Shown here: positions 56,131-64,000 of the stretch, one piece after another
Position numbering within the stretch: the first letter of the stretch is position 1
How the letters are laid out: each line of letters begins with the position of its first letter
Assembly: GCF_025628885.1 (NCBI RefSeq)
Contig: NZ_JAOTIF010000012.1
Span: 1 to 64,000 of the forward strand
Length of the DNA stretch: 64,000 nucleotides
Direction: 5' to 3'
Source of the DNA: Paraflavisolibacter caeni
GTDB lineage: Bacteria; Bacteroidota; Bacteroidia; Chitinophagales; Chitinophagaceae
Translations under genes and position numbers: made by a program
Notes under the pieces: model-generated
Database searches by the model: none
What the model was told of the DNA's origin: nothing
Seen by the model: only the letters and a program-made list of their open reading frames with translations

Positions 56131-58063
56131 TGAGCAAATTCACACAGCTGAGAATATTTTATTCGGTAAAACTGGGGTATTCGATGATGATCGTAAGACT
56201 TTTATACGGGAATGGCATACATGTGACTTGCAAGCCGTACCAGGAAGTGGTAAAACGACCGCTTTACTGGCAAAGCTACTTATTCTTGAGGCGCAGCTTC
56301 CTTTAAAAGAGGGCGGAAATGTTTTAGTCATTTCTCATACAAATGCGGCTGTAGAAGAGATCCGTCATATAATTGCGAAACATTGCCCTCGCTTGTTTGC
56401 AGAACCACATTTTATTGGCACAATTCAATCTTTCGTAGATCGGTTTTTAGCAGTGCCTTATTATGTTCACAAATTCAAAAAGAGGCCTGTTCGAATCGAT
56501 GATGAAGTGTATCAAGAGTATCAAGAGCATCATAAGCCAAGTAGAAGTTTTCAACACTGGTTGAATAATCGTACTGATAAAGAAAAAATATTATTTAAGA
56601 GTCGCCTTTTGGATCAAGATACAATTGGATATGCTTTTACTTCGGATGAGTTTCCTCTAAAGAACAAAAATGCTTCAAGTTATTTGGAATTATTGCGAAT
56701 CAAAAAAGATTGCCTTGAAAATGGGATTCTTTGTTTTGAAGATGCCTATTTATTAGGTTTTGAGTATATGCAATCTATACCTTCAATCAAATCAATTATA
56801 CAAAAGCGGTTTCGCTATGTTTTTGTAGATGAAATGCAGGATATGGATAGCCATCAATATGATATAATTGAGCAACTTTTTGGGGATCCAACTTGCTTAA
56901 GCCAGATCCAACGTATAGGTGATCGTAATCAGTCTATTTTCAATGATGAGTCTAAGTTATCAGACCCCTGGGTGCCACGTTCGTCAATATTACAATTGAA
57001 TGGAAGTCATCGTTTACACCCGCAAGTGGCTGCAGTGGTACAGAATTTGGCGTTGCATCCAATTGCTGTAAATGGATTAAGGAGAACCCCACAAGGGATG
57101 CCGATTGATATAAAGCCACATCTATTAGTTTATAAAGATTCTAATAAGCACTTAGTTATTAATCAGTATGCTCAGCTGATTAAACGTTTTAATGAATCTG
57201 GGCATATTCCTCAAAGCGACAAAAATGTTTATAAAGCAATATGCTGGACCACAAAAAAGGAGGAAGGCAGAGTTCGGATAAATGATTTCCATCAATCCTA
57301 TTCAAAAGAGGCTGAAAAGCCTCAAATCAATTATCCGAGTTTAGAAAGTTATCTTCACCTATGTAATCAAGAATCGTTTGCTTCCATTCGGAAAAATATA
57401 CTAAATTCTTTTTTGCGGGTTTTACGTATTGCAGGTGTTAAACACTCTAGTGGACAAGTATTTACAAAGCGGACTCTGTTGAAGTTTTTACAGAATACCA
57501 ATCCTGATACATATAAAGAATTGAAGTTAAAACTATATCAATGGTGCTGTCTAATATTAAACAGAGATCATGCATCAGCATTAACTCAAATAAAAGCATT
57601 CTTGACCAACTTTATCTCATTATGGCCAGGAAAATCTTTAATTGGAGCCAGGCCCTTTTTAAACGCTGTTTGCCCTTTAAGTGTTAAACCGGCTACAACT
57701 GAAGCCAAGGCCAAAAGTCCAAATCATTGCTGCCCGCACGGAATTCCTATTGAAGTTACTACAGTGCATGCAGTGAAAGGCCAAACTCACACAGCTACTC
57801 TTTATTTGGAGAGTTTCTATCAAAAAAGTATCAAGAAAACTGGGAATTATGAGTCTGAGCGACTCGCTCCTCAGTTAAAAGGAATAGCGTTAGCAAGTGA
57901 TGCTCATGAATATATTAAGCAATCAATGAAAATGGCTTATGTAGGTTTTTCTAGACCTACTCATTTACTTTGTTTTGCAGTTCATGAAAGCCGTTACCAA
58001 AGCCACCTTAAGGAATTGAACTCTGAAAGTTGGGAAGTAGTGTATGTGGAGCCTGTTTCATAA
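56114..58063 (+). CDS. gajB: GajB-like UvrD/Rep-type helicase (Gabija)
   Basis: The 649-aa protein is an SF1 helicase: motif I QAVPGSGKTTALL near 35-47, ISHTNAAVEEI near 75, motif II FVDEMQDMDSHQYD near 237, IGDRNQSIF near 274, and the C-terminal VTTVHAVKGQTHT near 554 and YVGFSRPTHLL near 613. GajB senses DNA ends and nucleotide depletion and activates GajA. B. cereus GajB is about 494 aa, so it carries extra sequence around 330-540. The ATG at 56114 overlaps gajA; an ATG four codons earlier (56102) is also possible. Confidence 0.9.
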   Translation: MLVVTDEQIHTAENILFGKTGVFDDDRKTFIREWHTCDLQAVPGSGKTTALLAKLLILEAQLPLKEGGNVLVISHTNAAVEEIRHIIAKHCPRLFAEPHFIGTIQSFVDRFLAVPYYVHKFKKRPVRIDDEVYQEYQEHHKPSRSFQHWLNNRTDKEKILFKSRLLDQDTIGYAFTSDEFPLKNKNASSYLELLRIKKDCLENGILCFEDAYLLGFEYMQSIPSIKSIIQKRFRYVFVDEMQDMDSHQYDIIEQLFGDPTCLSQIQRIGDRNQSIFNDESKLSDPWVPRSSILQLNGSHRLHPQVAAVVQNLALHPIAVNGLRRTPQGMPIDIKPHLLVYKDSNKHLVINQYAQLIKRFNESGHIPQSDKNVYKAICWTTKKEEGRVRINDFHQSYSKEAEKPQINYPSLESYLHLCNQESFASIRKNILNSFLRVLRIAGVKHSSGQVFTKRTLLKFLQNTNPDTYKELKLKLYQWCCLILNRDHASALTQIKAFLTNFISLWPGKSLIGARPFLNAVCPLSVKPATTEAKAKSPNHCCPHGIPIEVTTVHAVKGQTHTATLYLESFYQKSIKKTGNYESERLAPQLKGIALASDAHEYIKQSMKMAYVGFSRPTHLLCFAVHESRYQSHLKELNSESWEVVYVEPVS

Positions 58064-58148
58064 CAGATCTCAAAGAAGGCAACTCTACAATTGTTATCTA
58101 AACTGCATTCCAAAGGGGGGCCGTCCTGTCTGGTCCACAATAGTCAAA

Positions 58149-58182
58149 AATGCTATTAGTTTCCAATAGCATTCTTTATTTT
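58149..58182 (+). terminator. Hairpin terminator after gajB
   Basis: Perfect 9-bp stem AATGCTATT/AATAGCATT with 7-nt loop, followed by cTTTaTTTT, 85 bp after gajB. The remaining part of 58064-58376 contains no gene. Confidence 0.75.
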
Positions 58183-58376
58183 GGTCGAAGTGGGTTCGAA
58201 TTATACAGTTTACGCATCACAACAAAATAGCAGTAATATTATTCAGGCTTTTTGGAGCAAAATAAGTGTAAGCATTTCTGCTTTTTAAGAAAGTATATTC
58301 TTATTCTATTCGATAAAAATAGAATAGGTGTTGGAGCCCGCATATAATCAGAGATGATTGATCGAAAATTTGGTTG

Positions 58377-60410
58377 TTATTCTGATTGATGGGTTTCACC
58401 TTCCATTTCAATAAAATAATTTAAGGAATAAAGTGTGTAAGATGGATAAATATGTTCAAAGAACATTTTATGAAAAGTGCCTGGAGCAATCCAGTGTCCT
58501 GCGTAATCTTTGTCTACTCCCTTTTTATAGACTTTGATGCCCTGGCCATTAAACACAAATAAATTTTTGTGTTTTGTAAGAGCTTTGGTCTTGTTAGTCT
58601 CTCTTTCTGTAGCCCACTCTGCAATCAAGCCAACTTTATCTGCCAGTTTGATGTACTCATCTAGATCGATCATAAACAACACCTTAACTCTTTTAAAAAG
58701 TATATCAAAAATAAATTCTTTTTCTACAGGGAGGGTAAATATCGGCTTGTTTAAAGACTCAATAACTTTCAGGAAATCAACTATGAAGTAGTTTTTGGTG
58801 CCCTGTTCGGCAATACCTTTAAGTAAAGCTTTTCCTACAAATTTAAAATGGCCTTTGAAAATACCGATATGGAGGCAGTTTTCAATAACATTATACGCCC
58901 ACAAATTTCTTGTATCAAGTTGTTTACGAAGTTCGTACAATTCTTTAATGAAACGTGGGGTTCCTTCCTTTGGAGTAATTATTTTGATTTCTTGTCCAGT
59001 TGAACTGTCAATACCTTTGTCCGTGTTGATTATGTCTGTAACGTTCTTCAACTCTGCTTCTTGCTTCATTTGTCGGAGTAATTGCTCCATATCCTTTTTG
59101 GTGAGACTATACTTTATTTGCATCTCATCCATTGTTGCCTCACCTTCGTTAACCTCTCCCAAAACCTCCAAGATTTCAAGATTTCTTTTTCCTTCCTTTA
59201 CTTCTCCTAATACTACCTGATTATCAATAGTACAAAGCAAGTCTCCGATTTGAACATAACTGGTAATATCTGTTATTAACGCAAAATCTAATTCTCTCTC
59301 ATTAATTTTATCAGCGACTGCCTCTACAGACTTAATGTTAGAATACTTTAATATTTTATCGCCCTCCACTCCCTTATATAACCTCCTTGAAATATACAGT
59401 TGTCCATGGATCATTTGCCATGCTATATAATCCATTGTATGCCGGATAACATTTTCTTTGTAGCAATATAGTTCAATGTCTGATTTAATTTGAGCAATTC
59501 GGTTTCTGTTTCTACTTTTATGCGCCAGTTTAAGCTCTTTTTTTAGAGTAGACACCTTTTCTTGGATATCTTCTATTAATCTAAGAGCTAGTTTTTGCCC
59601 CTTCTTAAATCCTGTATGACAATTGGCAATGAACTTTTCGTGGTTTCCCTTTATTGCCTCTTGTATTTTCTCTTGAGCGGTAATGCTGTTTTCAATGGAA
59701 CTTTTAATTCCATACTCACAAACAAAGTCAGCTATTTCGATCACTTTTTTTTCAAATTCCTTGATATCTGCCAGACGAGCTAGATTGGCAGGTCTTAATT
59801 TGTCCAACTTTTCAATTGCTTCATCAAGGTCTTTTGCTGCTGTCTGTTTAAGTATTTCAGCCCGGTATTCGGACGTCAAAGGAGTTAGAATTCCATTATC
59901 GATATTATTTTTCAGGTATCGTAACCCATCCATCTTTTTCTCTCCAGCTTCATTAAGGATGGACTCTATGGCAAAGTGTGCAAGGTAAGGAGGCGTATTC
60001 AGAATCCCCATGTTTGATTTGATCGATGTATACAACACGGTCTCAACTTCCTGAAAATTACTGATGCTTTCCACCAACACTGAATTTATATGAGGTTCCT
60101 CCGGTCTTCTATAAGTTCTCAATAAATCCGAGGTCCTAATTTCCCGTCGCCAGAGCATTGACTCAGCCTGCAATTGAGTAATATTATCAGCTAAGACTAG
60201 TATGAAGGCCTTTACTGGTTTGCCTTCCCCGGCAACTGGTATTACTGTTGGTGCATCGCTTCGGCCAGCGCTTAAACGAGCATATTCTACATTAAAAGGA
60301 GTTTGACAAGGAATTCGATCAACAATCAAAGGTTTGAGTTCAGGCCCGGGATCGTCTACAAGTGACCCGTAAGCCAGAATGCCCAGTTTGTATTCTTGTT
60401 TTTCAGCCAT
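58377..60410 (-). CDS. GGCT-like domain joined to a putative PD-(D/E)XK nuclease region, unassigned system
   Basis: The 677-aa protein begins with a fold like gamma-glutamylcyclotransferase/AIG2: LGILAYGSLVDDPGPEL at 9-25 with the YGSL substrate loop, and AESMLWRREI near 102 with the Glu at the place of the catalytic acid. Residues about 190-330 are helical with a coiled coil. Near 388-405, YVQIGDLLCTIDNQVV and LGEVKEGKRN read like GDxx...ExK of a PD-(D/E)XK nuclease. The rest is unknown. It ends 21 bp after the giant gene upstream of it on the minus strand, and both are beside Gabija. I know of no named system with this pair. Confidence 0.65.
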   Translation of the reverse strand: MAEKQEYKLGILAYGSLVDDPGPELKPLIVDRIPCQTPFNVEYARLSAGRSDAPTVIPVAGEGKPVKAFILVLADNITQLQAESMLWRREIRTSDLLRTYRRPEEPHINSVLVESISNFQEVETVLYTSIKSNMGILNTPPYLAHFAIESILNEAGEKKMDGLRYLKNNIDNGILTPLTSEYRAEILKQTAAKDLDEAIEKLDKLRPANLARLADIKEFEKKVIEIADFVCEYGIKSSIENSITAQEKIQEAIKGNHEKFIANCHTGFKKGQKLALRLIEDIQEKVSTLKKELKLAHKSRNRNRIAQIKSDIELYCYKENVIRHTMDYIAWQMIHGQLYISRRLYKGVEGDKILKYSNIKSVEAVADKINERELDFALITDITSYVQIGDLLCTIDNQVVLGEVKEGKRNLEILEVLGEVNEGEATMDEMQIKYSLTKKDMEQLLRQMKQEAELKNVTDIINTDKGIDSSTGQEIKIITPKEGTPRFIKELYELRKQLDTRNLWAYNVIENCLHIGIFKGHFKFVGKALLKGIAEQGTKNYFIVDFLKVIESLNKPIFTLPVEKEFIFDILFKRVKVLFMIDLDEYIKLADKVGLIAEWATERETNKTKALTKHKNLFVFNGQGIKVYKKGVDKDYAGHWIAPGTFHKMFFEHIYPSYTLYSLNYFIEMEGETHQSE

Positions 60411-60431
60411 ATATTATTATTAAAAAGTCAA

Positions 60432-63400
60432 TTAGTTGTCTGTCCTTTCCTTTTCCCTAGTCTTTCTTTTATGATAGTTGATATTGATAAAGATGTGGAA
60501 TAAAGTTGTGGTAGCGCCATGTAAAGATTTCCCGGTCTTTATTGAATCATTACCAAAAGTTGAAGAAAGATCTTCAACCATCCCATCCAACTCAAATCCT
60601 GATGGAAACTCAATCACGCTTGCTAAATCGGTCTTATAGCCATTCCAGTTTTCTTTGAATTTGTTCTCATCACCTAGATAGTAAATTATGATGAAGAAGA
60701 ATTTTCTGGTTGCATCGTAATTAAAGACCTTAAAATTGTGTTTTTCAACATTTGCGACGTTTTTGCCCTTTAGGATCAATGCTTCGCATATTGTAATTCT
60801 TTCTCCCGGACCGAAAATAGCAAAATCAATTTCTCCCGGATTTAATTTACCTGATTCAGGAAATCCGCCCCTTGCATTTCCCACATGCCAGGTATAGTTT
60901 TTAAACCTATTACTTAATGCAAGAACAAGCAAGTCTGAATACTTGTCTTCCTTTTTGATTGATGAAACACTGTTGACATAGGTAAGCACATCTTCAGCAA
61001 CACTAACGAGTTCGCTCAAGATGAATTCTGGTAAGCCAAAATCTTTCGTGAATTTGTGGGGCAGTATTTTAATTAGACTTTCCGCGGAGCGGGAAAATAT
61101 CCTGAGATACTGCTCCCTTAAAACTTTAATTATGTCATCATTATCCGCATGGGTCTTAAGGCGGAGTATGAATTCAGGAGCATTACCATTTGACAGCCTG
61201 TGGTATTCTTCCGCTTCGGACAAAATCGATTCTGCCTGGACCTGCATCTTTCTTTTGATCAGGGACATGACAGACAGTTCAAGAAAATCCTTACTTAGTT
61301 GAAGTGGTTTTTCCAATTTATTAAACAATTCATCGAATGCCTGATAGTCTGTGAGAGCAGAATAGACATAAAGTTTGTTTAGCCAGATCATTTCTTTTAC
61401 GAAATCCAGTTCGTTTTGTTGCAGTAGGGTGTTTTCATACTGTTTCCATTCGTCTATGGCTTCCCGGTAAAGTCTTTTTTTATCATCTACATTGCTTGTA
61501 TTGTCAGCCCAACGTATTTTAGCAGCAAATCTGTTCAATGCCAGCGAAACTTTATCTCTTCCCTCTGTCTTCAATTGTGTATCAAAAATTGAATAAGCCT
61601 CCGGAGCGCGGTTTTTAGTAAGATACACCAGTGCTTTGTAGAAAGTTCGGGATCTGGATGCAGAAAACTCGGTGGCCTGATAATGTGATCGAAGTTTGGG
61701 ATCAGGTATCTGATCGACTTTTTCTTCATCCTGGTCATGATAAGCCAGAAGCAACTTTATTCTAAAACAGTTGATCTCATGTTGATCATTAAGTGCATGA
61801 CTATTTTTAATTTTTACCTTCTCCCAAATAGTCAACGCTTGTTTTGCCTTCTCAGCAAACACTTTGTTTTCAGCAAGTTGTTGTAAAACATATTCTGCAT
61901 CGGTCCTGGTATAGGTTTCTGAGAAGAAGTTTTGAATATCCTGATTATTTAAAATACTTAAAAGTATTGCCTTATCACTTTCGGAAACTACAAATTCGAG
62001 CAACTTGAAACATCTTACGATCTGGTCCGAACTTACGAGTTCTTTTAAAATTCGATTCTTGTTGTCCTTTGAAAATCGATTAAGTGCATTGCCAATTTGC
62101 GGCAGTAGTTCTTCTTTTTCGGTACTCCAGAATGTTCTTTCAAAAAGGGAATCGAATATGTCAATCTGTTTATTTTCTGGTTTATTTATACAATACTTGA
62201 TTACAAGAGAAGTGACCTTGTTTTCCAGCTTAGTGAGAGTGGGGGTTATGGGGTAACCTTGTGCTGATAAGATTATCTGATCTTTAAAGATTGTATGATA
62301 GCCATTAAGCAATATGGAAAGGTGGGTTCTGATTTTGTTAGCGACAAATCGATTATATTCCTCATACTTATTCTGGGCAACTTCCATTTGTAGATTGGTG
62401 GGACTGAGAAATTCATCCAGTATATTATCTTGCTCCATTGCAATAAAAATGGATTTCCAGTCCAACAAACCATTGTTAGATTGCTGGTTGTGCCAGATTG
62501 GAACGTTTTCGCTTGTTGTCTTTTTAAAGTAATCCCAGACTGCCTTTTTGCCTGTATTTATTGAATCGAGATAAAATGAAACAAACTTTTGGATAATAAT
62601 TGATTGCAGTTCGCGAGACATTTTCTTATCGCTCAGGTTTTTTGCCAGTTTCATTATCCATAGCAGGAAATCCAGTTCAACATGCGGGATAGCAAGGGAA
62701 TTATTTCTAAAGTAGTCAAAAGGCTTATAATCGGCTACCTGCTTGTATAGCTCTTTCAGAACTACAGGATACCATAAATCTTCTATTGGCCCGTTAATAG
62801 TGATAACCCTTCCGGGAAGCACAGCATGCTCAAATACGTCGCAAAGGGAATTCCCCAGCTGGGTTGCATTGATCTTGTGACGCATGTTTTTTTGTGCATC
62901 CGGGCTGATAACTTTCATTTTATCGTGGAAAGAGATGTAAAGACATTGAAAGATTACTTTTGCCTTTTCTTGATTATCAAGGCCTGCGTTCGTGGCTAGG
63001 AACCTACACAATAACCCAAAACAACTTGTAGCTATTTCTTCAAATACGATTGGTTTATCGGCAAGAACATTCTCGCCTTTTTTAAGCTTCCACAGCAATG
63101 TAAAACCCAACGCTGCTGTTTTGGATCGGTAGAGCAGGTTAGGAATAATGTGTGGCTCCCAATAATAGAGATTCCAGCAAGTTTTCCAAAGTGCATATGG
63201 TTTGGCAGAACCAGCTTCTAATAGACAAAGTATTCGTTCGCATGAATTTTCTTCATCATTTCTGACTATCTGGTTTATGTAATAGAAAATATCTTCTCTG
63301 GCATCTTGCGGCCACATCAATTGATGCTGCCATCTGTTATCAATAGCTTCAATGCCCTCGTATAGGTCAAAGAGATCACTATCTGTCGGAAATTCCGGTT

Positions 63401-64000
63401 CGTTTTTATGTTCTGATAAGACATAGGAAATAGTTGATACGCGATGTGCCTGATCCAGTTTTATTTTCAGGTACTCTTCTTCACCTGACGTAAGGTCCTC
63501 TTCTGTTAATACGACCTGTAAAGCAGCATCAAGAAATCTTTTTTTAGCATCCAGGTTAAAGTATGTTCTGATACTGCACCAGTGATGGTGGTGAACCATT
63601 CTGTCATGCCAATATCTGATCCTTTCGAGATCGTTAGAAAACTGTTCTTCTGCAAGGAGTGAATTCCAGAGTTTAGCTCCGGCCTTATCAAGTATCATTC
63701 CGCTAAACGGAGAGTCTTGACAACGAAAGTTCAATATATAATTATGGCCGTTTGATGTTAATACTTTTTTTTCTATTAGATCTTTTACCGAAGGGGTTGC
63801 AGGGAACAGCGCAGTGTGACTGGTGTGAAGATTCGTGAGTTGATGTATCGATATTACCAGTCTATTCTGAGTTTCATCTGCCAGGCAATCACGAAGTTTT
63901 TTTATAAAAAGAAAATCATTTGCATATTCGACCAGAGGCCTGTAATAGTCAAGATTTTGGATAGTGATCACCTCATCTTTTTCCTGTATCCAATTGTTTT
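60432..64000 (-). CDS. Giant protein of the unassigned two-gene operon (5' end beyond window)
   Basis: At least 1179 aa. A GTG at 63971 could be the start, but the same frame stays open to position 64000 and reads natural codons (NNWIQEKDEV), so the gene probably starts outside the window. Most of the protein is helical without a motif I know; residues about 700-1000 look like helical repeats. Near the C-terminus, PGEIDFAIFGPGERITICEA resembles the GxxD...E-A core of a PD-(D/E)XK nuclease, although the Lys is displaced. The product may be a large sensor or scaffold, with the 677-aa partner as effector. This is inference. Confidence 0.65.
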   Translation of the reverse strand, partial: NNWIQEKDEVITIQNLDYYRPLVEYANDFLFIKKLRDCLADETQNRLVISIHQLTNLHTSHTALFPATPSVKDLIEKKVLTSNGHNYILNFRCQDSPFSGMILDKAGAKLWNSLLAEEQFSNDLERIRYWHDRMVHHHHWCSIRTYFNLDAKKRFLDAALQVVLTEEDLTSGEEEYLKIKLDQAHRVSTISYVLSEHKNEPEFPTDSDLFDLYEGIEAIDNRWQHQLMWPQDAREDIFYYINQIVRNDEENSCERILCLLEAGSAKPYALWKTCWNLYYWEPHIIPNLLYRSKTAALGFTLLWKLKKGENVLADKPIVFEEIATSCFGLLCRFLATNAGLDNQEKAKVIFQCLYISFHDKMKVISPDAQKNMRHKINATQLGNSLCDVFEHAVLPGRVITINGPIEDLWYPVVLKELYKQVADYKPFDYFRNNSLAIPHVELDFLLWIMKLAKNLSDKKMSRELQSIIIQKFVSFYLDSINTGKKAVWDYFKKTTSENVPIWHNQQSNNGLLDWKSIFIAMEQDNILDEFLSPTNLQMEVAQNKYEEYNRFVANKIRTHLSILLNGYHTIFKDQIILSAQGYPITPTLTKLENKVTSLVIKYCINKPENKQIDIFDSLFERTFWSTEKEELLPQIGNALNRFSKDNKNRILKELVSSDQIVRCFKLLEFVVSESDKAILLSILNNQDIQNFFSETYTRTDAEYVLQQLAENKVFAEKAKQALTIWEKVKIKNSHALNDQHEINCFRIKLLLAYHDQDEEKVDQIPDPKLRSHYQATEFSASRSRTFYKALVYLTKNRAPEAYSIFDTQLKTEGRDKVSLALNRFAAKIRWADNTSNVDDKKRLYREAIDEWKQYENTLLQQNELDFVKEMIWLNKLYVYSALTDYQAFDELFNKLEKPLQLSKDFLELSVMSLIKRKMQVQAESILSEAEEYHRLSNGNAPEFILRLKTHADNDDIIKVLREQYLRIFSRSAESLIKILPHKFTKDFGLPEFILSELVSVAEDVLTYVNSVSSIKKEDKYSDLLVLALSNRFKNYTWHVGNARGGFPESGKLNPGEIDFAIFGPGERITICEALILKGKNVANVEKHNFKVFNYDATRKFFFIIIYYLGDENKFKENWNGYKTDLASVIEFPSGFELDGMVEDLSSTFGNDSIKTGKSLHGATTTLFHIFININYHKRKTREKERTDN

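Noticed and set aside
17153-64000. attR copy of the tRNA-Lys 3' end
   Set aside because: No second copy of the T-arm and acceptor sequence was noticed in the rest of the window.
17153-64000. Insertion sequences or conjugation (tra/mob) genes
   Set aside because: No transposase, relaxase or tra-type protein was recognised among the island's open frames.

Overview
The window looks like a chromosome segment of a member of the Bacteroidota, most likely a Chitinophaga-like species. The reasons are: IspH of the long (about 410 aa) type, an isoquinoline-oxidoreductase-like molybdoenzyme set, Nramp-UspA fusion transporter, TAnnTTTG-type -7 promoter elements, an RteC-like protein, a DUF6876 protein and many TTG/GTG or SD-less starts. 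No taxon was tested by search; this is inference from gene content.

Positions 1-17,150 are ordinary chromosome. On the minus strand lie the 5' part of a pyruvate:ferredoxin oxidoreductase gene and a molybdenum hydroxylase cluster (2Fe-2S subunit, molybdopterin subunit, XdhC accessory protein, MobA-like nucleotidyltransferase). A 0.9-kb gene-poor stretch follows with three 11-bp-period repeat arrays. Then come a small lipoprotein, a FAD monooxygenase, ispH, a glycogen-phosphorylase-like enzyme, another lipoprotein, a DtxR/MntR-type regulator overlapping an Nramp transporter, icd and tRNA-Lys(CTT).

From tRNA-Lys to the end of the window the DNA reads as an integrated mobile island. It starts with a tyrosine recombinase 264 bp after the tRNA, followed by an RteC-like protein, small HTH proteins, a replication-initiator-like protein and a DnaC-like ATPase. 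No attR-like copy of the tRNA 3' end was seen, so the island probably runs beyond position 64,000. 

The island cargo is mainly defence-like. (a) 25.1-39.5 kb is one plus-strand run: DUF499 AAA+ ATPase, DUF3780-like protein, an AbiEi/AbiEii toxin-antitoxin pair, DUF1156 DNA methylase, a PLD-SNF2 helicase fusion, a stand-alone PLD protein, a PD-(D/E)XK nuclease-like protein and two unknown proteins; a TPR/HExxH protein sits just upstream. (b) 39.5-47.1 kb holds mostly minus-strand small, unknown or zinc-ribbon proteins, a duplicated NUMOD4 protein and long non-coding repeats. (c) 48.9-51.4 kb looks like an integron-cassette-like array without an integrase: three one-gene cassettes separated by attC-like sites, two of them encoding nuclease-fold proteins. 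(d) 54.2-58.1 kb is a Gabija system (GajA OLD nuclease plus GajB UvrD-type helicase). (e) 58.4-64.0 kb is a two-gene minus-strand operon that I cannot assign: a GGCT-like domain joined to a probable nuclease domain, and a giant protein that runs off the window edge. This last operon is the best candidate for an undescribed system.
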